This document shows, piece after piece, positions 32,237 through 40,131 of a DNA stretch of 64,000 nt. Below the pieces are notes generated by a model. It was given only the letters and a program-made list of their open reading frames with translations, searched no databases and was not told where the DNA came from. Numbering within the stretch: the stretch's first letter is position 1; every line of letters begins with the position of its first letter. The position numbers and the translations under genes were made by a program. The stretch is from Pseudoxanthomonas gei (lineage in GTDB: Bacteria > Pseudomonadota > Gammaproteobacteria > Xanthomonadales > Xanthomonadaceae): assembly GCF_010119615.1 (NCBI RefSeq), contig NZ_QOVG01000003.1:124001-188000 (forward strand). The letters run 5' to 3'.

Positions 32237-32913
32237 GCGAGAAAGTGGATTTCGACAAGTACACCGACAACTACAACGAGCTCCTGCGCGAGGGAACCGG
32301 GTTTTTTTCCTCCAGCGAGGAATACTTCGCCAGGTACAAGGTCGAGCTGGTGCGCGAGGCGCTTGGCTCGCAGCCGGTGAACCGCATACTCGAGTACGGT
32401 TGCGGGATCGGCCGCAACATCCCCTACCTGCAGGCTGCGTTCCCCGCAGCGGAAATCATCGGCACCGATATTTCCGAGGCCAGCCTTGCCACGGCCGCTA
32501 CCGAGAACAAGGGCGTGCGCTTCGAGGTCGAGGCGCCGGGACTGGATCTTGGCAAGTTCGACCTGATCTTCGTTGCCGGCGTCTATCACCACATACCGCG
32601 GGCCGAACGCCTGCCCGCCACCGAGCTGCTGGCCACGCGCCTGCAGAGCCAGGGCTCGGCCTGCGTGTTCGAACACAACCCTTTCAATCCCGTGACCCGG
32701 CGGATCGTGGATACCTGTCCCTACGATGCGGACGCGGTGCTGCTGAAGCCGTCGGAGCTGCGCGGACTGTTCGGCCAGGCAGGGCTCGCGGTCAGGAGCT
32801 CGGCGTACTGCCTGTTCGTGCCGCCGCGCCTTTCCTGGCTCTCACCGGTCGAGAAGCACCTGGGCTGGCTGCCCCTGGGCGGGCAATACTGGGTGCGCGC
32901 CGGACTTTCCTGA
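32233..32913 (+). CDS. class I SAM-dependent methyltransferase
   Basis: 226 residues. SAM-binding motif I is ILEYGCGIGRNIPYL, motif II IIGTDISEASL and the DLIFVAGVYHHIP segment is motif IV-like. The acceptor is unknown; in LPS islands such enzymes usually methylate a sugar of the O-chain, often capping it. Overlaps both neighbours in a four-gene operon (manC, NUDIX, this gene, GtrA). Confidence 0.82.
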   Translation: MSEKVDFDKYTDNYNELLREGTGFFSSSEEYFARYKVELVREALGSQPVNRILEYGCGIGRNIPYLQAAFPAAEIIGTDISEASLATAATENKGVRFEVEAPGLDLGKFDLIFVAGVYHHIPRAERLPATELLATRLQSQGSACVFEHNPFNPVTRRIVDTCPYDADAVLLKPSELRGLFGQAGLAVRSSAYCLFVPPRLSWLSPVEKHLGWLPLGGQYWVRAGLS

Positions 32914-33287
32914 TGGCCCAACTCTTCCGTTACCTGCTGGTCGGGCTGTTCAACACCGCCCTGGGGTTCGCCATCATCTTCAGCTGCATGTACCTGCTGG
33001 ACATGAGCCCGTTGGCCAGCAATATCACCGGCTATCTGTGCGGGCTGGTGGTGTCGTATTTCCTCAACAAGTTCTTTACCTTCAAGACCACGGCCCGCTC
33101 GCACTCGGAGATGCTGCGCTTCCTGGTGGTGTTCGCCGCTGCCTACCTGGCCAACGTCGGCATGCTCCTGCTGTGCATCGACGTATTGCACCTGCATGAG
33201 GGGCTGTCGCAACTGGTGGCAGGCGCGATCTACGTGGGCGCCTCCTATTTCCTGAACAAGTATTACGTGTTCAGGCATCCGGTCTAG
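32913..33287 (+). CDS. GtrA-family membrane protein
   Basis: 124 residues, four TM helices, starting QLFRYLLVGLFNTALGFAI and containing SYFLNKFFTFK and SYFLNKYYVFRHP, the family hallmarks. GtrA-like proteins are thought to flip polyprenyl-phosphate sugars across the inner membrane. A GT2 with C-terminal TM helices (34549-35538) could be its GtrB partner. The ATG overlaps the methyltransferase stop by one base. Converges on the minus-strand operon ending at 33327. Confidence 0.85.
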   Translation: MAQLFRYLLVGLFNTALGFAIIFSCMYLLDMSPLASNITGYLCGLVVSYFLNKFFTFKTTARSHSEMLRFLVVFAAAYLANVGMLLLCIDVLHLHEGLSQLVAGAIYVGASYFLNKYYVFRHPV

Positions 33288-33326
33288 CGGCGATGCGCGG
33301 CCTGGAGTCCAGGCCCGCCGCCCGCC

Positions 33327-34556
33327 TCAGAGACGGTCGTCCAGGGACTTTCCGGTTTCCCGGTGGGTGAAACCCGGGATCACGCGCTGGATCGCATCCA
33401 CGATGCCCTGCTTGTCCACCGCACCATCCACGCGGCTGACTGCATCTTCCAGCATCGCCAGCACGTCATCGGTGAGCGCCTGGGTGGCCACGTGCTTCAC
33501 CGCGTCCAGGGTATGCAGCCCGCTTTCGGTCCTTGCTTCGCCGGCACCCACGAATTCCTCGTAGGGTTTCTCGCCACTCGTATCCAGGGCGGTAAGCAGC
33601 AAAGGCCATCGGCCTTCGCGCGCCAGCGCGGCCACCGCCTCGCGTGCCTCGCGCTCGTCGTCGAACAGCACGGCCTGGAAACCCGCCGCATCGAGGACGC
33701 GGACCGCGATGTCCTCGAGCAACTGCAACTCGCTGACCGGATCGAGCCTGGGAAACAGCACGCTTCCGGCCCGGCCCAGCAAGGCCGACAGCAGGCATAT
33801 TTCGCCTGATTCCCGCTGCGAGACGAAGTAGCGCCGGGTGTCGCGCGGGGCGGCCAGCGGCTGTCCCTTGGCAAGCCGCATCAGGAATCCCTGCAGCAGG
33901 CTGCCATTTGAAAATGCCACGTTGGCGAACCTGGCGGTCGTGTCGATCCCGCTGGTGGAAAGGTCGGAGGCGAAGACCACGTCTTCCATCAGCCGCTTGC
34001 TCGCGCCCATCAGGCTGGTCGGATTGGCCGCCTTGTCCGTGGATACGGCGAAGTAGCGGCGCCCGTGTCCACCTGCCTTGAGCCAACGCCGGAAGCGCAC
34101 ATGGCGAACCACGTTGGTGTCGATCATCTGCAGCAGGGAATAGATGTCCTTCTCGGAGCGGACATGCTTGAGCGCGGCGAAGTTGAGGACCAGGTCGTAG
34201 GGGGCGGCCTCGCCCAGGAAGCGCCCCATGACGGGCGAGCCGTAGTCGATCGGCAGGGTCCTGAAATCGGACACGTCCAGGCCGCCGGGGCGGCCACGCA
34301 GGTCACGCACGAGTTCGGCGAGATAGTTCTCGCTTTGATCCACCACGTGCAGGCAGCCGGGCCGCAGGTCGGCCAGCAACATCGTCGTCGCCGATCCAAT
34401 CGATCCGCCGCCGCCCACGACCAGCACCCGCTTGGCCCCGACCGCGGCGCGCAACGCCTCATCCTGCTCAAGCAGGTCGCGGGTGAAATGGGAGTAATTG
34501 CGGCCCAGTACCGCCGCATCGATCTTCTGCTGGTCGTAGCTCACTGCGTCAATCAT
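33327..34556 (-). CDS. CapD-like NAD-dependent sugar-nucleotide dehydratase/epimerase
   Basis: 409 residues of the Polysacc_synt_2 (CapD/FlaA1) branch of short-chain dehydrogenases. NAD site VLVVGGGGSIGSATTMLLADL near residue 43 (key glycines), FAALKHVRSEKDI, and STDKAANPTSLMGASKRLME with the catalytic Tyr-position replaced by Met in the usual YxxxK context (MGASK). Typical members are UDP-GlcNAc 4,6-dehydratases or 5-inverting epimerases. The substrate is not known. The start overlaps the GT2 stop by 8 bases. Confidence 0.82.
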   Translation of the reverse strand: MIDAVSYDQQKIDAAVLGRNYSHFTRDLLEQDEALRAAVGAKRVLVVGGGGSIGSATTMLLADLRPGCLHVVDQSENYLAELVRDLRGRPGGLDVSDFRTLPIDYGSPVMGRFLGEAAPYDLVLNFAALKHVRSEKDIYSLLQMIDTNVVRHVRFRRWLKAGGHGRRYFAVSTDKAANPTSLMGASKRLMEDVVFASDLSTSGIDTTARFANVAFSNGSLLQGFLMRLAKGQPLAAPRDTRRYFVSQRESGEICLLSALLGRAGSVLFPRLDPVSELQLLEDIAVRVLDAAGFQAVLFDDEREAREAVAALAREGRWPLLLTALDTSGEKPYEEFVGAGEARTESGLHTLDAVKHVATQALTDDVLAMLEDAVSRVDGAVDKQGIVDAIQRVIPGFTHRETGKSLDDRL

Positions 34557-35538
34557 TGGAAGAAACCCGTCCAGGCACAGCGTTGATCGGAATATTCGCC
34601 GCTCCGGACCCGTAGCGCTTCGCCACCAGGTAGCGCGGGCGTCCCTTCACTTCATCGAATACCTGCCCGAGGTACTCACCGATGATGCCCATGAAGAACA
34701 ACTGCATGCCACCCAGCAGTGATATGAAGGCAATCAGCGACGCCCAGCCCGGCATGGCCGTGTTGCCGAGGAAATAGGCGATAACCATCAGCACGCCGGC
34801 GATTACGCTGAGTACGGAAAGCAGCAGGCCCGCCATGGTGCACATGCGCAGCGGCGTTTTCGAGAACGAACTCACGCCCTGCAGCGCGAAATTGAAAAGG
34901 ATGGAAGGACGGTACTTGGACGCACCATGCAGCCGGCGCAGCGGCTCGAACTCGACGAAGGTGATGTTGAATCCCATCCAGGCCACCAGCCCCCGCAGGA
35001 ATACGTTCCTCTCCTTCAGCTCGTCGCGCAGGACGTCGATGACCTTCCTGTCGAGGAGACGGTAATCGGCGGCGCCGCCGCGCAGTTCTATCGACCCGAT
35101 CCGGGAAAGCAGCCGGTAGAACATCGCCGAAGAGGTTCGCTTCAGCAGGCCGGTCTCGTTGCCATCCTTGCGCAGGGTCTGCACGATCTGCGCGCCGCCC
35201 TCCCAGCGCTCCACCAGCGACGGGATCAGTTCCGGCGGGTGCTGGCCATCGCTGTCCAGCATGACGATCGCATCGGCGCGGCAGGCATCGATGCCCGCGA
35301 TCAGCGCGGCCTGGTGGCCGAATCGACGCGACATGACCATCACCTCGACCTCGGGATCGGCGGCGGCCAGCTGCTGGAGGATGCTTTCGGTCAGGTCCGG
35401 CGAAGGATCCATCACGTACAGGAAGGAAACCGTATAGCGGGCGCGCAACGGAATGACCGCCTCGCGCAGCCGTTCGTGGAAGGAAAGAATCACCTCTTCC
35501 TCGCGGAACACGGGGCAAACGATCTGGATGCTCTTCAA
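34549..35538 (-). CDS. GT2 glycosyltransferase, GtrB/DPM1-like, membrane-bound
   Basis: 329 residues. GT-A fold with DxD at 95-97 (MLDSDGQHPPEL) and SRRFGHQAALIAG; two TM helices at the C-terminus (about 232-290) typical of polyprenyl-phosphate glycosyltransferases such as GtrB/ArnC. It would load a sugar on undecaprenyl phosphate at the cytoplasmic face. The only start is a TTG overlapping the epimerase stop (TTGA). With the GtrA protein on the other strand it suggests a Gtr-type modification system. Confidence 0.85.
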   Translation of the reverse strand: MKSIQIVCPVFREEEVILSFHERLREAVIPLRARYTVSFLYVMDPSPDLTESILQQLAAADPEVEVMVMSRRFGHQAALIAGIDACRADAIVMLDSDGQHPPELIPSLVERWEGGAQIVQTLRKDGNETGLLKRTSSAMFYRLLSRIGSIELRGGAADYRLLDRKVIDVLRDELKERNVFLRGLVAWMGFNITFVEFEPLRRLHGASKYRPSILFNFALQGVSSFSKTPLRMCTMAGLLLSVLSVIAGVLMVIAYFLGNTAMPGWASLIAFISLLGGMQLFFMGIIGEYLGQVFDEVKGRPRYLVAKRYGSGAANIPINAVPGRVSSND

Positions 35539-36407
35539 TGCAGTGCCTCCCTGACCATCTCGCCCACGCCTGCGGCGAGCGTGTACCTGGGACTCCAGCC
35601 GCAGTCAGTGAAAATCCTGGTGCAGTCGGCCCGGACATCCGGGATCTCATTGCGCCGCGGTTCGTTGGCGTCGATCACGGGCTTGCTGGAGCCGGCCGCC
35701 GCAAGGACCACCTCGACCACCTCGCCGACGCTGTGCGAAACCCCGCTGCCCACGTTGTAGAGGCGGTATCCGCCAGGCGATCGCGACGACAGCAGGGCGT
35801 CGATCGCATCGTCGACGTACAGATAATCGCGCCTGGGCGATATATCCATCAGCTTGATCGAAGCCACCGCCGGGTCCAGGGCCTGGGCGACGAGGCTCGA
35901 CACCAGGAAGCGATCGCTCTGTCCCGGTCCGTATACGTTGAACAGGCGTACCGCGGTCACCGGAAGCGCGTAGGTTCCTGCGAACCACTCGCATGCCTGC
36001 TCGCCCATCCATTTCGAAAACGCGTACGGATTGTTCGGATCAAGCGGATGCTCCTCCGATATGGGCAATGACTGCGGGATGCCGTAGATATAGGCGCCCA
36101 CGTAGGTGACGCTGCATCCGGCCCTGCGGCACTGGTCGAGCACGCGCACTGTTCCATGCGCATTGACCAGGTGAAAGCGCGCCGGGTCTTCCCAGGAGGC
36201 GGGAACCCCGGTCTCGGCGGCCAGGTGGAATACATGGTCGATTCCGGAAAGCGGCATTTCATCATTCAGCAGGTCGAAACCCGAGGCGCGGCCCAGCTCC
36301 ACTACTTCGCATCCCAGGCCGTGCAGCCTGGCCACCAGGCGCTTACCCAGAAACCCGCCCGCACCCGTGACCACCACCCGCTGACCACGGAAATCGTCGG
36401 CACTCAT
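35535..36407 (-). CDS. NAD-dependent epimerase/dehydratase (extended SDR)
   Basis: 290 residues. NAD-binding VVVTGAGGFLGKRLVARL and catalytic YAFSKWMGE (YxxxK) are clear; FHLAAETGVPASWEDP fits nucleoside-diphosphate-sugar epimerases. Product not known. It overlaps both neighbours by 4 bases (nucleotidyltransferase upstream, GT2 downstream), so the group is one tightly coupled operon. Confidence 0.85.
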   Translation of the reverse strand: MSADDFRGQRVVVTGAGGFLGKRLVARLHGLGCEVVELGRASGFDLLNDEMPLSGIDHVFHLAAETGVPASWEDPARFHLVNAHGTVRVLDQCRRAGCSVTYVGAYIYGIPQSLPISEEHPLDPNNPYAFSKWMGEQACEWFAGTYALPVTAVRLFNVYGPGQSDRFLVSSLVAQALDPAVASIKLMDISPRRDYLYVDDAIDALLSSRSPGGYRLYNVGSGVSHSVGEVVEVVLAAAGSSKPVIDANEPRRNEIPDVRADCTRIFTDCGWSPRYTLAAGVGEMVREALH

Positions 36408-37114
36408 CCCAGCGCCAGCCTCTTGGACAATTCCGGCCAGTCATCGATGGCGCGCTCGTAGTCGTCCGGGCGCCCTATGTCGAGCCAGTAACCATCATGG
36501 GGAACGGCCGTGACACTTTTTCCGTCGGCCAGGAAACCCAGCACCAGGTCGTCGAAACCGAATGCCTGGTCGGCGGGGATGACGTCAAGAACCCGGCGGG
36601 ATACCGCGTACACACCCATGCTCACCAGGAACGGGATGCTGGGTTTTTCCTCGAATCCGCACAGCGTGTTGGAGTCGGTGGTCTTCAGCACGCCATAGTC
36701 GATGCGCTGGTTGCGGGCAGCGGCCGAGATGGTGAACAGACGATCCTCGGCGATATGCGCATCGAGGAACGCGCCATAGTGCACGTCGGTGAGGATGTCG
36801 CCATTCATGACCAGGAAATGCTCGGGCAGATCGGCGATCAGCTTCAGCGGGCCCATGGTGCTGAGCGGCTTGCTTTCCAGCGAGTAGTCGATCTTCAGGT
36901 CCCACTTGCTTCCATCGCCGAAGAAGGCGCGAAACAGGTCGGCCTGATGGTTGACCGCAAGGGTGATCCATTCGAATCCTTCCTTGCGCAACTGGCGAAC
37001 GATGACCTCGAGGATCGGATATTCGCCTATCGGCATCAAGGGCTTGGGCAGGGTCACGGTATAGGGACGAAGGCGCGTTCCCTTGCCCCCTGCAAGCACG
37101 ACTGCTCGTTTCAT
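36404..37114 (-). CDS. sugar-1-phosphate nucleotidyltransferase
   Basis: 236 residues of the NTP_transferase family: VVLAGGKGTRLRPYTVTLPK at the N-terminus, VMNGDILTD (metal site), FEEKPSIPF and YWLDIGRPDDYERA. It activates a sugar 1-phosphate, but the base and sugar are not certain; its companions are an epimerase and a dehydratase. I used the ATG at 37114, which overlaps the stop of the large membrane protein; the longer reading has no conserved part. Confidence 0.85.
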   Translation of the reverse strand: MKRAVVLAGGKGTRLRPYTVTLPKPLMPIGEYPILEVIVRQLRKEGFEWITLAVNHQADLFRAFFGDGSKWDLKIDYSLESKPLSTMGPLKLIADLPEHFLVMNGDILTDVHYGAFLDAHIAEDRLFTISAAARNQRIDYGVLKTTDSNTLCGFEEKPSIPFLVSMGVYAVSRRVLDVIPADQAFGFDDLVLGFLADGKSVTAVPHDGYWLDIGRPDDYERAIDDWPELSKRLALG

Positions 37115-39930
37115 TCTCTGGATCCTTTCTGTCCTGCAGGATGGCCCGGCTGGAAGGTGCGGAGCACGCCTTTCCACAACAGGATGACGGTGGCGATTAT
37201 AGCCAGGCCCGCAAGGAGCAACGTCCACAACAGCGAGCGCGGCAGGAAATGCAGCTCGACTTCATGCTCGCCCGCGGCAACCGGGATGCCCACGACCACT
37301 CCGTATGCAGGCAATACCTTCGCCGCGACGCCATCCACCAGTGCATTCCAGCCAGGATTGAAGCTGGTGCTGACGATGAGCATGCCCGCGCCATCGGAAC
37401 GGGTGCGGAGTTTCCAGTAGCCCGGCCGTCGCTCCATGACGGATACAGGTGCAGGCGACTTGCAGGCCAGCGATGCACCTGGCGATTTTTCTTCAAGCAA
37501 TACCGTGCTGCGGGCATCCATCCTGGCACTGGCCCGGCTTGCGCGCAGGATGGCGCCCTGCTGTTCCAGTGGCACTACCCTTGCCGTGCACGCAACCCAT
37601 GCCATGCCCCGATAACCGAGACGCTCGCTGACCGGAACCCCCTGCACATCGGTCGACGGCGAATTCAACGGGGCGGCGTTTTCCGACAACGGGCCGAACT
37701 CCAGGGGAACCCAGGCGCCGGTCCGCGAATCCTTTGCTTCTATCGAACGGGTCATGACCGGCGCGCCCGCGTCCTGGCGCATTGCCAGGGTCACCGACCC
37801 GCCGTCCGCGGTAGCCGGCTGGATGGCCCAGGTCGCGTCGAACCAGAGGCCATTGAAGCCACCGGCGTCGAAGCTCTCGAATACATGCGGTCGCGCATGG
37901 GCAACGGTGGGCCGCACATCGGCGCGGTCATAGGCCCATTCGGCGGTATTGACGCCCGCCTCGACGACAAACGATCCGACCGGCTTGCCCGATCCGTCAA
38001 TGACGGTAGCGTCTGCAATGTCATGGCTGGTGGCGAGCTCCGTCGAACAGCTCAGGTGGCTCACGATGCGAATGGCGTCGGGCTTGAGTCCAGGCGGCAC
38101 CTTGGCCTGCAGCCTGGTTATTCCGCTGTCGGCGCCGCATCCGCTGCCGATCAGCACGGGGTTGACGCCGGTGGACTTGCCCGCGACCCAACGTATACCC
38201 AGCACATCCAGCAGTGGTGCATCCGGGGGCAGGATTGGAAACCCGCCCAACGTATCGGCGCCGGTCACGGTTGCATAGCGTGACGACAGCAACGGGCCAT
38301 AGCCCACCACCACCGGAATTCCGTAGGTCATGTTCGTATTGGGCCGCATGGGGCCAGCGGGCCAGTGTGGCGCGCCGATCGGCATCACCCGGCCATTGCC
38401 GAGCGCGAGCTTGCTCAGCAATGCGTCGCTGCGCGCTTGCTTGGGCGCTGCCGGCGCCTGCGGCCCGACATATTTCCAGTCGTGGAACCAGCCGAAGCTC
38501 CCCAGGTCGACGACCAGCAGTACCAGCAGCATCGCTGCGGCGGGACGGCCGGGCTTGAGGAGCAGCAACCCGACCAGCAGGAACGCGACCACCATGAACA
38601 CCAGGGGCACCAGCACCGCGGGATGCAGAACCCATTCCGGTCCCTGCGCCAGCACGTTGCCAGGCGGGGCCAATGCAACCGAGGCCAGCATCGTCCCGGC
38701 CAGCACCAGACCCATGCAAAGCGCGGCCAGAGCCTGGCGGCGCGAGACCGCATTGCGAAGCGCCGCCGATAAACCGTATGCCGTGAGCACACCCATGCAC
38801 AGGGTCAGGATCCAGCCGAATCGCGCCTGCGCCCTGAACTTGCCGAGCAGCGGGATCCTGTAGACCAGCTCACCCAGCGGGGTGGCTGCGCCCAGGCACA
38901 GGAGCAGTGACACCACCGCGGCGGCCGCCCAGAAAATCGCATCGGGATCCTGCTTCCACCGCACCACCGCCAGCATGCACAGCAGCCACGGCGCGATGCC
39001 CACGTAGATCGTCAATTCGGTGAGGTTGAACGGACCGCCATAGGCGCCATAGGGACCGGGCGGAGCGCCACCGTAGAGATTGGGGAACGCGACCATCCGC
39101 AACGAGGCCACATCGTGGCTGAAGGAATTGAAATCGGTCAGTGACCACGCCGAGCGGACACTGGAGCTGGCCGCGCTCAGCACGCTGTCCAGCGCGGGGC
39201 TGGCAATCAGCAGCCCCAGCAGGAACATGGCAACGACCTTCGCCAGCATCCGGGCGCCGGCGCGCCAGCCCGACCGGGCGGCCTCCAGGCAGATTTCGCT
39301 CAGCGCATAAGTGCCTGCGAAAAGCATCCCGATCACCGACAGTTGCGGGTGGCCGCCGTAAATGCACATCGCCACGGCCAACGCGCCCGCTGCGACGGGC
39401 AGGCTTCCCTCACTGGTCCGGAAACGCGACAGCGCCCACAGGATGCCCGGGACCCAGGCAGCGGCGTGGACAATGCTCAGATGGCCCAGATGCGCCAGCA
39501 TGAAGCCGCTACCCGACACGACAAGCGCCGCGGCCAACGCCGCGATGCGCGAGCCGGTCAGTGACAATGCAAGTCCGAACGAGCCGACTGCCGCAACCAC
39601 GTACGCCGAGATCACCAGACTGTTGTAGGTCGGGCTGAGCCACCGCAGCGGATACAGGGTCTGTGCCTGGATATCCGACAATGCCGAGTATCCGGAGAGC
39701 AGCAGGTCGTTCCACAGGTCGGTGGCCGGCAACCCGAACGTCGGCCAGTAGTAGATGGTGCCATCGCCGGGCGCAAGCAATCCGTTCTGGATAAGCACCG
39801 GCGAAAAATAAAGCGCGTAGAAACCGGCGAACAGAAGCGCAAGGACCAACCAGCCCATGACGGATGGATTTGCAGGCCGGGTCCGCGCCTGGTCACGCGT
39901 GGAAATACGCTCTTTTCCAATGGGTTCCAT
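37111..39930 (-). CDS. large polytopic membrane protein, YfhO-like
   Basis: 939 residues. About eleven to thirteen TM helices in the first 540 residues, a soluble periplasmic-looking beta-rich C-terminal half (about 540-910) and a final TM helix. The N-terminal part has a loop after TM1 with LAPGDGTIYYWP, resembling bacterial YfhO/GT-C-like glycosyltransferases, which use polyprenyl-phosphate sugars. It could be the acceptor-specific GT of a Gtr-like set or the polymerase of this locus. The ATG at 39930 is preferred over a GTG four codons upstream. 201 bases separate it from the tandem GT gene. Confidence 0.65.
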   Translation of the reverse strand: MEPIGKERISTRDQARTRPANPSVMGWLVLALLFAGFYALYFSPVLIQNGLLAPGDGTIYYWPTFGLPATDLWNDLLLSGYSALSDIQAQTLYPLRWLSPTYNSLVISAYVVAAVGSFGLALSLTGSRIAALAAALVVSGSGFMLAHLGHLSIVHAAAWVPGILWALSRFRTSEGSLPVAAGALAVAMCIYGGHPQLSVIGMLFAGTYALSEICLEAARSGWRAGARMLAKVVAMFLLGLLIASPALDSVLSAASSSVRSAWSLTDFNSFSHDVASLRMVAFPNLYGGAPPGPYGAYGGPFNLTELTIYVGIAPWLLCMLAVVRWKQDPDAIFWAAAAVVSLLLCLGAATPLGELVYRIPLLGKFRAQARFGWILTLCMGVLTAYGLSAALRNAVSRRQALAALCMGLVLAGTMLASVALAPPGNVLAQGPEWVLHPAVLVPLVFMVVAFLLVGLLLLKPGRPAAAMLLVLLVVDLGSFGWFHDWKYVGPQAPAAPKQARSDALLSKLALGNGRVMPIGAPHWPAGPMRPNTNMTYGIPVVVGYGPLLSSRYATVTGADTLGGFPILPPDAPLLDVLGIRWVAGKSTGVNPVLIGSGCGADSGITRLQAKVPPGLKPDAIRIVSHLSCSTELATSHDIADATVIDGSGKPVGSFVVEAGVNTAEWAYDRADVRPTVAHARPHVFESFDAGGFNGLWFDATWAIQPATADGGSVTLAMRQDAGAPVMTRSIEAKDSRTGAWVPLEFGPLSENAAPLNSPSTDVQGVPVSERLGYRGMAWVACTARVVPLEQQGAILRASRASARMDARSTVLLEEKSPGASLACKSPAPVSVMERRPGYWKLRTRSDGAGMLIVSTSFNPGWNALVDGVAAKVLPAYGVVVGIPVAAGEHEVELHFLPRSLLWTLLLAGLAIIATVILLWKGVLRTFQPGHPAGQKGSRE

Positions 39931-40131
39931 CAAATCATGCACTCTTCATGGCAGGGCGCATGATCACATAGGGCAGGACCCCGAAACCAGCCGCGCGAAC
40001 CGGCATGGTCCGCCTGCGCTGCCTTGTAATTGGCGTCAACGCTGATCGGACGATGCAGTGCCACGATCGGCGGACCCATTGATTCACGCCGACGGTGCTG
40101 CATCGACTCCGGCACACGGGAACAGCCAGTG

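Noticed and set aside
30261-33287. Complete mobile element carrying the polysaccharide island
   Set aside because: No transposase, integrase, terminal repeats or tRNA border is seen at either end of the island; the etfA-metB position explains it as a recombination hotspot.
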